DNA of 64,000 nucleotides from Verrucomicrobiaceae bacterium (GTDB lineage Bacteria > Verrucomicrobiota > Verrucomicrobiia > Verrucomicrobiales > Akkermansiaceae): positions 1 to 64,000 of the forward strand of contig JAIYDP010000024.1 of assembly GCA_027487435.1 (NCBI GenBank), written 5' to 3'. Below are positions 29,290-38,054 of this stretch, piece by piece. The stretch's first letter is position 1. Every line of letters starts with the position of its first letter. The notes under the pieces are model-generated. The model was not told the DNA's origin. It ran no database searches and was given only the letters and a program-made list of their open reading frames with translations. The position numbers and the translations under genes were made by a program.

Positions 29290-29721
29290 ATGAATTCGCA
29301 TAACCCTTCAGAAACCAACTTGGATTCTCCCTTCGCTGGCCACACATCGAGTGCCTCCGTCAGTCAAGCAGCTCAAGACTTGCGCTCCGCAGCGGGCCTT
29401 GAAATTACCGAACTCACAGAGCAAGCTCTCAAAATGAAAGAAAAAGCCGTCGAGTCTGCAGCGCAATTTCGTGCAATTACCGTGGAAAAAGCTCGGGAAG
29501 TCGGCACAGCCGCATTGGAGCGCGCTCAAGCCCTGAAGTCTGCCGCTTCGGAAAAAGCTCTTCAATTCAAAGAAGTTGCCGGAGAGCAGTGGAGCGATAC
29601 CCGAGACAAAGCTCGCGAAGCACACTCCGCCGCGGAAGATTACATTCGTGAACATCCCACAAAATGCGTGCTGGGTGCCCTAGGCATCGGCTTCCTCGTT
29701 GGCTTAATCGTACGTCGCTAA
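29290..29721 (+). CDS. DUF883/YqjD-like membrane-anchored protein
   Basis: Long amphipathic helix followed by EDYIREHPTKCVLGALGIGFLVGLIVRR. Confidence 0.82.
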   Translation: MNSHNPSETNLDSPFAGHTSSASVSQAAQDLRSAAGLEITELTEQALKMKEKAVESAAQFRAITVEKAREVGTAALERAQALKSAASEKALQFKEVAGEQWSDTRDKAREAHSAAEDYIREHPTKCVLGALGIGFLVGLIVRR

Positions 29722-29731
29722 CTAGGATCGC

Positions 29732-30154
29732 ATGGAACCTCGTACACCAGATCAGAAAGCGACTCCTTCGCACACCATGCCGCCTCAAGAAGCTTCCGCA
29801 TGGCAGTCTTCCTTAGCTGAGTTCATCCACACTCGCATCGAACTGATTCGCCTAGAATCCCAAGATGCAGGCACCTTTTTTGCTGGTAAGGCTTGCGCTG
29901 CGATCATTGCCGTGTGCGCTGCGATTATGGCATGGGCGTGTTTGCTCGTAGGGTTCATCGGCGGGGCGGCTCACCTGTTCCACACCCCTTGGTGGATTTG
30001 CACGCTAGTGCTAGGCTTGCTCCACATTATCATTGGCATCGTCGCTGCAAAAAAAATGCGCGCTACGAGTCGGCCACTCTTCCCCGTCACTCGAGGCGAA
30101 TTTGAAAAAGACAAACTATGGCTGCAAACTCTCAAAACGCCGAAAACCAAATAG
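29732..30154 (+). CDS. Phage holin / YqjE-like (DUF1469) membrane protein
   Basis: Two hydrophobic helices, FIHTRIELIRLESQDAG..., placed directly after the YqjD-like gene. Confidence 0.65.
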   Translation: MEPRTPDQKATPSHTMPPQEASAWQSSLAEFIHTRIELIRLESQDAGTFFAGKACAAIIAVCAAIMAWACLLVGFIGGAAHLFHTPWWICTLVLGLLHIIIGIVAAKKMRATSRPLFPVTRGEFEKDKLWLQTLKTPKTK

Positions 30155-30501
30155 AGTCCCTCGTGCTTCGTGCGGATGCCGCCCGTAACGCTCTGGGCGA
30201 TAAGCTACTCACCCTGCGCCAGAAGGCCGATGTCCCATCCCGCATCAAAGAAAAAATCCGTTCGCACCCGATTCTCGTCTTTGGCTCCACCGCTCTTGGC
30301 GGGCTCATCTTGGCACGGCTTTTCTTTCGCAAATCGTCCCGCCCCGCCCCGCCCACACCGCGCCGCAGCATCAAAAACATGCTCTTTCAAGTCCTTTGCG
30401 ACAGCGCAAAACCTGCAATTCAAGCATGGCTCATAGAACAGGTAAAAAAATCCTTGTCGGACAGACTACAAAAAGCTCAAACTCATCCTAGCAACCGTTA
30501 A
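30118..30501 (+). CDS. Small membrane protein, third gene of YqjD/YqjE-like cluster
   Basis: Overlaps preceding ORF; single TM HPILVFGSTALGGLILARLFF. Confidence 0.6.
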   Translation: MAANSQNAENQIESLVLRADAARNALGDKLLTLRQKADVPSRIKEKIRSHPILVFGSTALGGLILARLFFRKSSRPAPPTPRRSIKNMLFQVLCDSAKPAIQAWLIEQVKKSLSDRLQKAQTHPSNR

Positions 30502-30545
30502 ACTTTTTTCCTTTCCACTCGTCACTTTTTAGAAAAAATCTACTT

Positions 30546-31631
30546 ATGTCATCCGCTCACACCGTCCTCGATCATGTCGATCAATACCTCCGCCTCGGAC
30601 AGGAATATAGTTGCTCCGACATTCACCTTGCCACGGCTTATCCTCCAGCGTGGCGACGCTTTGGTCAATTGTGCCCCATTTGGGAAGACCACGAACCGCT
30701 CACCCCCGATGAAACGGAGAAGCTCGCTCGATCTTTCCTCACCGAAAAAGAATGGGCACGTCTCATGGATCGCGGCGATGTCGATTTCGCCTACGACAAT
30801 GGCGAAGGCCGATTCCGCGCATCGGTCATTCGCCAGCGTCTCGGGATCGACATGGTCTTCCGCATCATCAGCACCACCATCCGCAGCATTACCGACATCG
30901 GACTTCCTGTCGAACACATCGTCCCTCTCACCCGCTACCATAACGGCCTCGTCCTCGTCACCGGTTCAGTCGGATCAGGAAAATCCACCACCCTCGCCGC
31001 ACTCGTGGACTTCATCAACAAGGACCGCGAAGATCACATCCTCACCCTCGAAGACCCCATCGAATACGTCTTCGAATCCGCAAGTTGCCACGTCAATCAA
31101 CGCGAAGTCCACTCCCACACCGATTCCTTCGCCAAGGCTCTCCGCGGTGCCCTCCGTGAAGACCCCGATGTCATCATGGTCGGAGAAATGCGCGACCTTG
31201 AAACCATTCAGCTCGCCCTCACCGCTGCAGAAACCGGGCACCTTGTCCTTGGCACACTCCACACCGGCAATGCACCTCGAACCCTTGATCGCGTGCTCGA
31301 CGTTTTCCCCACCGACCAACGCGACCAAATCCGCATCATGGTATCCGAATCTCTTCGCGGCGTGCTTTCTCAGCAACTCGTCCCACGCGCCGATGGCAGT
31401 GGACGCGTGCTCGCGCTCGAGCTCCTCGTTAATACCCCCGCCGTGGCCAACTGCATCCGCGAAGGAAAAACCTACATGCTCCCCGGCGTGATGCAAACCG
31501 GCAAAAATGTCGGCATGATTACTATGGACGAATCCCTCCGCACCCTCTACATCAAAGGCCTCATCACCGCGCAAGAATGCCTCTACCGCTCCGAGGACAA
31601 AGTGCAAATGCGCGCCTTCTTTCAATCCTAA
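30546..31631 (+). CDS. PilT/PilU family type IV pilus retraction ATPase
   Basis: Walker A GSVGSGKSTTLAAL, DPDVIMVGEMRDLETIQLALTAAETGHLVLGTLHT. Confidence 0.93.
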   Translation: MSSAHTVLDHVDQYLRLGQEYSCSDIHLATAYPPAWRRFGQLCPIWEDHEPLTPDETEKLARSFLTEKEWARLMDRGDVDFAYDNGEGRFRASVIRQRLGIDMVFRIISTTIRSITDIGLPVEHIVPLTRYHNGLVLVTGSVGSGKSTTLAALVDFINKDREDHILTLEDPIEYVFESASCHVNQREVHSHTDSFAKALRGALREDPDVIMVGEMRDLETIQLALTAAETGHLVLGTLHTGNAPRTLDRVLDVFPTDQRDQIRIMVSESLRGVLSQQLVPRADGSGRVLALELLVNTPAVANCIREGKTYMLPGVMQTGKNVGMITMDESLRTLYIKGLITAQECLYRSEDKVQMRAFFQS

Positions 31632-31670
31632 TCTCCCCCACCCCGTAACACTCATTCCACCACCTTCACT

Positions 31671-32777
31671 ATGGCACGCATCGACGCCTACTTCCAATAC
31701 CTCGTTGACATCAAAGGCTCCGACCTTCACCTCTCCGAAGGCCAACCTCCCAAAGTCCGCGTCCACGGCGGTATCTCAGCCATCCCCGATCAGCCCGTCC
31801 TGCTCGGTGATGATTTCCGCAGCCTGCTCGCCGAAATCTGCGATCCCAAGGCCTTCGAAAAATACATGCAAACGGGCGACCTCGACTTTGCCTACGCCAT
31901 GGACGAGCAATCCCGCTTCCGCTGCAACTACCTCAAACAAAAAAACGGCCTCGCCGCCGTCTTCCGTTTGATTCCTACCGAAATCGCCAGCATCGAACAA
32001 CTCGGCGTGCCTCAGATTGTCAAAGAATTCGGCCACATGCGCTCCGGCCTCGTCCTCGTCACCGGTCCCACAGGATCTGGTAAATCGACGACCCTTGCCG
32101 CGCTGCTCGACTACATCAACACCAACTTCAATCGTCACATCATCACCATTGAAGAACCCATCGAGTTCGTCCATCGCAACAAAAAATCCATCCTTACCCA
32201 GCGCGAAGTCCCCATCCAGACTCCTTCCTTTGCCGATGGACTACGCGCCGCCCTCCGCGAAGATGCCGACATTGTTCTCGTCGGCGAAATGCGCGACCTC
32301 GAGACCATCTCCCTCGCCCTCACCGCTGCGGAAACCGGACTCCTTGTCTTCGGCACCCTCCACACCAACAACGCCCGCAAAACCGTGGACCGGATCATCG
32401 ACGTATTCCCCGCCGAGCAACAATCCCAAGTCCGCACCATGCTCGCCGCCTCCCTACGCGGCGTACTAGCCCAGCTCCTTTGCCGTCGATGCGATAAACC
32501 AGGCCGAACCGCCGTCCATGAAATCATGTTTGGCAATCCTGCCGTAGCCGCCATCATTCGCGAAGGCGCGACCCAAAAGCTCTCCGATGTGATCACCGGT
32601 GGAAAATCCGAAGGCATGCAATTCATGGATGAATCCATCTGGTCTCGCCTCTGCGAAGGCATCATTTCCCCGCAAGAAGCCTACATGAAAGCCATCGACA
32701 AAAACCGCTTCAAAAAATTCCTCCCGCCCGAGCTAGGCAACCTCGGCAACGCCTCCGGCGGCGAAGCCCCACGCTGA
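31671..32777 (+). CDS. PilT/PilU family type IV pilus retraction ATPase (paralogue)
   Basis: Walker A GPTGSGKSTTLAALLDYI, DADIVLVGEMRDLETISLALTAAETGLLVFGTLHTNNA. Confidence 0.94.
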   Translation: MARIDAYFQYLVDIKGSDLHLSEGQPPKVRVHGGISAIPDQPVLLGDDFRSLLAEICDPKAFEKYMQTGDLDFAYAMDEQSRFRCNYLKQKNGLAAVFRLIPTEIASIEQLGVPQIVKEFGHMRSGLVLVTGPTGSGKSTTLAALLDYINTNFNRHIITIEEPIEFVHRNKKSILTQREVPIQTPSFADGLRAALREDADIVLVGEMRDLETISLALTAAETGLLVFGTLHTNNARKTVDRIIDVFPAEQQSQVRTMLAASLRGVLAQLLCRRCDKPGRTAVHEIMFGNPAVAAIIREGATQKLSDVITGGKSEGMQFMDESIWSRLCEGIISPQEAYMKAIDKNRFKKFLPPELGNLGNASGGEAPR

Positions 32778-32805
32778 TACGTAGCACTCAATATCGTTGG
32801 AAATA

Positions 32806-33399
32806 CTATCCCGCCCTTTCTAGAAAATCGCGATAGGAGTGATCGTCAAGATTGGTTGCCCCGCCTGCTAAGTAGTTCCGCAGCTCTTTTAGCCGCAGGA
32901 TAGGATGCTTTTCGCAAAGCTTAAAAATCTTGATTGTTTGCTTGGCGCGATGCTGGATTTCTGGAGGAGCCACTTCATTGGGCTTTAGCTCACCATTGGC
33001 GAAGTCCCATTGAAAATACTTGTCAAAAAAGTAGTCAGACGCATCCGGCTTCAAAAGAGCTTCATCAAACTGATCACCTTTCATCTGCTGACAATGGTCA
33101 CAGCAATAGAAAAGATTCGTCCACTCAAGCGCCAAATCGAGACGGCCATGCGGCCCTGACTTCGGGTGGAAATGATCGATCGTCTCCCTGCCCGGTGGGC
33201 TTATTGGAGTCATATCACAGTAGGAGCAATGTTCTTGTGTCTGATCCCTAAGACCTTGATCATTCAGGATTTGATTCAGTTTACGATTTTTGTATTGAGG
33301 CCAGTCCGTCCAGTGACCACGATTCACGAGTGAATCCGTCCAAGCTGCACCTTTGTCCTTCAAAACCTGCGGGCAATCTGCGCGTGTGAATTTTCTCAT
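32806..33399 (-). CDS. HNH endonuclease, PtuB/TIGR02646-like (Septu type)
   Basis: EHCSYCDM...ETIDHFHPKSG...LALEWTNLFYCCDHCQQMKGDQFD; 4-nt overlap with the upstream ATPase gene. Confidence 0.85.
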   Translation of the reverse strand: MRKFTRADCPQVLKDKGAAWTDSLVNRGHWTDWPQYKNRKLNQILNDQGLRDQTQEHCSYCDMTPISPPGRETIDHFHPKSGPHGRLDLALEWTNLFYCCDHCQQMKGDQFDEALLKPDASDYFFDKYFQWDFANGELKPNEVAPPEIQHRAKQTIKIFKLCEKHPILRLKELRNYLAGGATNLDDHSYRDFLERAG

Positions 33400-34652
33400 G
33401 CTTGATTGCGTTTGAATTCTGCCACTTGCTGTTTCTGCCGTTCGTATTGGCGTAGCTCTGCAGTGACGACTTGCTCTAGCTCCATGCCGCGACCAGCGAT
33501 TTTCTGAGCCAGCTTTCGCATCGCTTGTTCTTCATCATCTCCGCCCTTGAGTGCGGAACTCAGAAGCGTGCGGAACTCGGCCAGCAATTTCCGATTCTCT
33601 GGATCATACCAATCGCTCACCTCCAGCACACTGCTCAGTGCTGTCACATAGCTGTCGCCTTGCTCCACCATCCGGGGCTCTTCCACGGTGACCGCCCCTC
33701 CCTCGCCCACTCTTAGTCGATGAATCCAAGCATTCTCATTGAGCGAACTGACGACAAACGGTGAATGCGTGGCAACGAAAATTTGCGCTTTGGGGAAAAG
33801 CCGCTGCACCATAGGCATCACGCGCCATTGCCACTCTGGGTGCAAGTGGGTTTCTGGCTCATCCACGAGAAGGATCACAGGCTGCTCAAGAGGGTCTTCT
33901 GCATCGCGGAAGAAAACATCCATCCAAACCACGCCTTGCACCAACCAGCCAAGGATGCTGCGCAAGCCATCGGGCAAAGTGGTGATGGGAAATGGCTCAG
34001 GTGAACTCCCCCAACGCACACGTAATTCAGGCTTGGGATGAACAGTGGATGCAAAAGAAAATTTGCGTCCTGTCACTTCTTCAATCGCCGTTTCTATGGC
34101 TTTGATCATCCGGCTGTAGCGTCCTGTCAGACCTTGTCGGCTCTCAGTTGCCGCTTGCAAGTCCATCGTGAAGATCCCTTGCAGTAATCGTTGCGATTCA
34201 TCAGCGGGGCGGGAAAATGAAAGGGCTTCATCCGTAGTGGGAAGGCGAATTTCCGCATTGGCTTTTACTTCAGCAGTTTCTAGGTAGGCGCGGGGGCAGA
34301 GGGTCATCGCAAAGCAATTCAAATATTTTCTAGAAACCGGGAATAATGTCATTGGATCCCACACGCTTACGTCTCCATCTTTATCTGTAGTGTCTCCTTT
34401 GAAATACACCATATTATCGGGCTCAATATCTCTCTTCTTCGATTCCCTCCTCCCGCCCAGAGCAGCAGCTATAAGTGCCAGCAATCTCGTCTTGCCACTG
34501 CCATTTGGGCCGGTGAAAACGTGTACTTCTGCTAAATTTGGAACCTCTTCTTCAGCAAGGTGAGGGAACTCGATTTCAAATTCGCCAAACGGTGCAAATG
34601 GTTCGGCGCGCAATGCAGAAATTTTCATACAGCCATGGCTTACGAAAATCAT
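33396..34652 (-). CDS. AAA/ABC-type ATPase, PtuA-like (Septu type)
   Basis: Walker A FTGPNGSGKTRLLALIAAAL, Walker B VILLVDEPETHLHPEWQW, FVATHSPFVVSSL; coupled to HNH gene. Alternative start MKISALRAEPF at 34628. Confidence 0.85.
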   Translation of the reverse strand: MIFVSHGCMKISALRAEPFAPFGEFEIEFPHLAEEEVPNLAEVHVFTGPNGSGKTRLLALIAAALGGRRESKKRDIEPDNMVYFKGDTTDKDGDVSVWDPMTLFPVSRKYLNCFAMTLCPRAYLETAEVKANAEIRLPTTDEALSFSRPADESQRLLQGIFTMDLQAATESRQGLTGRYSRMIKAIETAIEEVTGRKFSFASTVHPKPELRVRWGSSPEPFPITTLPDGLRSILGWLVQGVVWMDVFFRDAEDPLEQPVILLVDEPETHLHPEWQWRVMPMVQRLFPKAQIFVATHSPFVVSSLNENAWIHRLRVGEGGAVTVEEPRMVEQGDSYVTALSSVLEVSDWYDPENRKLLAEFRTLLSSALKGGDDEEQAMRKLAQKIAGRGMELEQVVTAELRQYERQKQQVAEFKRNQA

Positions 34653-34680
34653 CGAGCGATGGCAAGGGCGAACCCCTGCA

Positions 34681-37236
34681 TCAACTTTCTTTCAACAAGC
34701 GGCGCAGCTGCTGTTCCACGGCATCGAAGGCTTGGCGGCGGCTGGGCCATTGATCCACGGCTTTGAGGTTGTTGCTGCGGTCTGCTGGCAACATTTGCAG
34801 ATGTGCGAGGGGTGAATCTTTCCATCCGCAATTTTGCCCTAACACGATCGGGATCACTAATGGGGAGCGCCACTTGATGGGTGCTTCTTTGAGACGCTCT
34901 AGAGCGCGTGCCATTTCCACCTTACGAATGTAGGTGGAGCGTAGCGATTCCGTGCTGATGAGGAAAATGATGATGTCCGCTACTTCCAGCTGGCTGCGGA
35001 TTTCTTGATCAAATTCTTGCGACGGCAGGATTTTGCCATCGTGCCATGAGTCGATCAGGCCATCCATTTCCATGACTTCTAGGTTCTGTAAGAAAACATC
35101 ACGGTGAGCAGCATCCTTGTGCGCGTAGCTCAGAAACACTTTCGGGCGCGGTGCGAGAGTAGCTCTGGCATTCTCCTGCCGCTCCTTGCCCTCAGGCGCG
35201 GCGACGCGATTGAGTTCCTGCGTCTGATCGATGCGTATGCTGCCCTGATCCGTGGGGACGGTGCTGATGGCATGATTTTTCTCATCTTTTACGAGGGTGA
35301 TGATTTTCTGATAACTGCCAGGCTGGCTTTCCAGCTCCATGTATTCCTGCGCGTCTGCCACTCCATATTTGGCATGAATGTCGCGGAAATGTGCGCGGAT
35401 CAATTTGGTAAGTCGCAGTCGCGCCGCTGCGGAGCCGATGACACTTACCTCAATGCGCTGGCGCGTGGCTTCTGCCATGACTAAGGCACGCGCCGTGCCA
35501 GAGGACTCGATGTCTTGCATCTCTACGATCACGCCATCGCGCCAGACGATGTTCTCATACACCAGCGGATGCACGCGCACGATGAAACGCGGCAGCAAGC
35601 CCTTTTGCAGCAAGTCATATTGGTAACGCAGGCGCGTGGCTGGCTGGGTGAACCATTCTTGGCCGAGAGCTTTGGGGGCTTGGCGGGACAGTTGTTGCGG
35701 GATCAACCACGTATCATCACTGCCTTCCAGTGCGTAGCAAATCTCAAAGCGTTCCATTAGGCCGATGACATAGCGCACCATGTCGATTGGGCGGCCTTCG
35801 GCATCGAGCTGCACTTTTTCCTCCGGTAGTGCCTTACGTGCTTCCTCCAAGGTCAGCTTGCCATCAAAACGTTCCGTCTGAAATTGCCGCTCCTCCACCG
35901 CACGGATCAGCCGATAGACACTCTCCGTGACCCAGCGCGGATTCAGCACCGTGGTGTCATGAAGCCGCTCATCATCGGCGTAGTGAAGGATGATGCCGAG
36001 GTGGTGCAAGATTTCCGCGAGGGAGTTTTGCTGCCCTTTCTCGCTGATCTTATGCTCCTCGCAGATGCGGCGAAATTCACAGAGCGGCAGATAGTGCTCC
36101 TTCATCCCCGCCATGCGCTCTTTCACGTCAAACCACAGTCGCGGAAACTTTACGGTGACACTCTTCATGCCACGGGCGGTTTCTAGGATCAACCTACCCA
36201 ACTCACTGATGCCAAGTCCCGTGCGGCAATCCGTTGGCAAAAAGGCGCGAATCTGGGGAAAATCCCGGCGAAGGGTGAATTCATTTACGGCAAAGGGCTT
36301 TAAGTCCCACTTATTGAGCAACACGATCACGGGCGAGTCGCCGCCAAAGGAACGGATCATGCGCAGCCAATACTCGGCATCACGATCCTGCGAATCGCTG
36401 CGGCCATCTAAGACTAAGAGATAGAGACTGCGGTGAGTCAGGAAAAATTGGTGCGTGGCATGAGTGATCTCCTGCCCGGCAAAGTCCCAGATGTGCGCCG
36501 TGATCCCGTCCTTGCGCCGCTCCAATTCCCAATCCTGAATCTGGATGCCCTGCGTTTCTTTCTCCGCCTCGTCGAAACGATTTTGGACAAGGCGCTTGCG
36601 CACGGAAGTTTTGCCAGCTTCACCCCAGCCGACGAGGATGATTTTCACTTCGTTCAGTGCCTTGGTGCCGCCAGCTTGGCGGGTAAAGTAGTAATCCAGA
36701 ATCGCACGCGGCGAGGCTGGAGCGACATTACTATTATCAACATCATCTTCCGAAGGCCCCAATACCTCCCCAGGCAAAGCCAGCCCAGAGTTGCCATGGA
36801 GGAAAAGCTTTTCCAACGCCGTTAGCTTGACGATCTCCGGCGGCAGGGTGCTCAGTTGATTTCCCCAGAGGACAAGCTCCTTGAGCGCGGTGAGCTGGCC
36901 GATCTCCGGCGGCAGGGTGCTCAGTTGATTTTCGCTGAGGTCAAGCCATTCGAGCGCGGTGAGCTTGCCGATCTCCGGCGGCAGGGCGCTCAGTTGATTT
37001 ATGCCGAGGTAAAGAGTATCGAGCTTAGTGAGCTGGCCGATTTCCGGCGGCAGGGTGCTCAGTTGATTTCCGTAGAGATCAAGCCGCGTGAGTGCAGTGA
37101 GCTTGCCGATCTCCGGCGGCAGGACGGTAAGACCTAAGGAGTCCAAACGAAGAGTTTCAACCTGCACTGCTTTCTGAGGGTACTCTTCAATCAACCTCAG
37201 TGCCTCGTCATAGGCTTTCTGCTCTCTTGCCGTCAT
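34681..37236 (-). CDS. LRR-Roc-COR-TIR protein (Roco family with C-terminal TIR domain)
   Basis: Five 23-aa LRRs (LSTLPPEIGQLTALKELVLWGNQ); Roc GTPase IILVGWGEAGKTS / WDFAGQE / LNKWD; C-terminal TIR-like PKVFLSYAHKDAAHRDVFLQNLE...ADIIIFLISTESLRSTYIRKVEMARALE. Confidence 0.92.
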   Translation of the reverse strand: MTAREQKAYDEALRLIEEYPQKAVQVETLRLDSLGLTVLPPEIGKLTALTRLDLYGNQLSTLPPEIGQLTKLDTLYLGINQLSALPPEIGKLTALEWLDLSENQLSTLPPEIGQLTALKELVLWGNQLSTLPPEIVKLTALEKLFLHGNSGLALPGEVLGPSEDDVDNSNVAPASPRAILDYYFTRQAGGTKALNEVKIILVGWGEAGKTSVRKRLVQNRFDEAEKETQGIQIQDWELERRKDGITAHIWDFAGQEITHATHQFFLTHRSLYLLVLDGRSDSQDRDAEYWLRMIRSFGGDSPVIVLLNKWDLKPFAVNEFTLRRDFPQIRAFLPTDCRTGLGISELGRLILETARGMKSVTVKFPRLWFDVKERMAGMKEHYLPLCEFRRICEEHKISEKGQQNSLAEILHHLGIILHYADDERLHDTTVLNPRWVTESVYRLIRAVEERQFQTERFDGKLTLEEARKALPEEKVQLDAEGRPIDMVRYVIGLMERFEICYALEGSDDTWLIPQQLSRQAPKALGQEWFTQPATRLRYQYDLLQKGLLPRFIVRVHPLVYENIVWRDGVIVEMQDIESSGTARALVMAEATRQRIEVSVIGSAAARLRLTKLIRAHFRDIHAKYGVADAQEYMELESQPGSYQKIITLVKDEKNHAISTVPTDQGSIRIDQTQELNRVAAPEGKERQENARATLAPRPKVFLSYAHKDAAHRDVFLQNLEVMEMDGLIDSWHDGKILPSQEFDQEIRSQLEVADIIIFLISTESLRSTYIRKVEMARALERLKEAPIKWRSPLVIPIVLGQNCGWKDSPLAHLQMLPADRSNNLKAVDQWPSRRQAFDAVEQQLRRLLKES
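36759..37167 (-). repeat. 69-bp coding tandem repeats (LRR units)
   Basis: Near-identical GATCTCCGGCGGCAGGGTGCTCAGTTGATTT...units, five copies, encoding 23-aa LRRs. Confidence 0.9.
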
Positions 37237-37249
37237 CTGCCGATCCCTC

Positions 37250-37957
37250 TTAACCTTGCGGAGTTGGAGCTACAGGTTCCTCTTCGCTGCGGTCGGGGTC
37301 TTCTAGGAGGGATTGGTTGAAGTAGTCTTTGGCGCGTTCGGGGTGGCCGATGTGGTGGGCGGCGATGGTTAGGATGTTTTTGCCGAGCTGTAGTTCTAAG
37401 TCGGTGCGGGCGGCGGCGAGTGTGGCGCGGGCTTGGGCGAGTTCGCCTTTGGCATCGACTTGACCTTCGCGGGCACCATTGTAGGTGGTTTTTAGGGCGG
37501 TGAACTCGGCGAGCAAGTCGGCACCTAGGGCGGCTTGATGTTTGGCGGCGGCGGTGATGAGGCGTTCGAGCAGGGCGGGCACTTGGCCGATGCGGGCTTT
37601 GGTGACCTCGCTGATGCCGCGTGGGAAAAACTCGGCGTAGGCGGCACTTTCTTTGGCGAATTTGTCGCGGATGCGGCCTTCGCGCTGGCGAACGGTGCTG
37701 CGGATGAGTTGAAATGCTTCGCCCCTGGTGATGGTGCCGCCGATCTGCCCTGCCAAGAGCACGGTGCGGGCGGAAAGCGCTGCATCAAAGGCATCGAACG
37801 CCGCTTGGGTGGGCGCGTTCAGTGCGACGAGGTTGGCGGGAAGTGCCGGGATGGCACTGAGCTTGCCGAGGTGGTCTTCCGCAAACTGGCGGAGTTCTTC
37901 GGCACTGATTTCACGGTTGGACAGATGGTTTTCAAAGAGTCGTTCGATGGCAATCAT
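37250..37957 (-). CDS. Uncharacterised helical protein; start placed at MIAIERLFENHL, before the repeat array (ORF track start at 38317 likely too long)
   Basis: Non-repetitive helical sequence SNREISAEELRQFAEDHLGK...KDYFNQSLLEDPDRSEEE; ends 13 nt before the Roco start. Confidence 0.65.
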   Translation of the reverse strand: MIAIERLFENHLSNREISAEELRQFAEDHLGKLSAIPALPANLVALNAPTQAAFDAFDAALSARTVLLAGQIGGTITRGEAFQLIRSTVRQREGRIRDKFAKESAAYAEFFPRGISEVTKARIGQVPALLERLITAAAKHQAALGADLLAEFTALKTTYNGAREGQVDAKGELAQARATLAAARTDLELQLGKNILTIAAHHIGHPERAKDYFNQSLLEDPDRSEEEPVAPTPQG

Positions 37958-38054
37958 GATTGTAATTAGCACTTCTGATGGGTCTTTGACAAGCGGAAAC
38001 ATCACATTTTCTACGAGTAGCTTTGCAGAAATGAAAAATACGATTCCTAAAATC

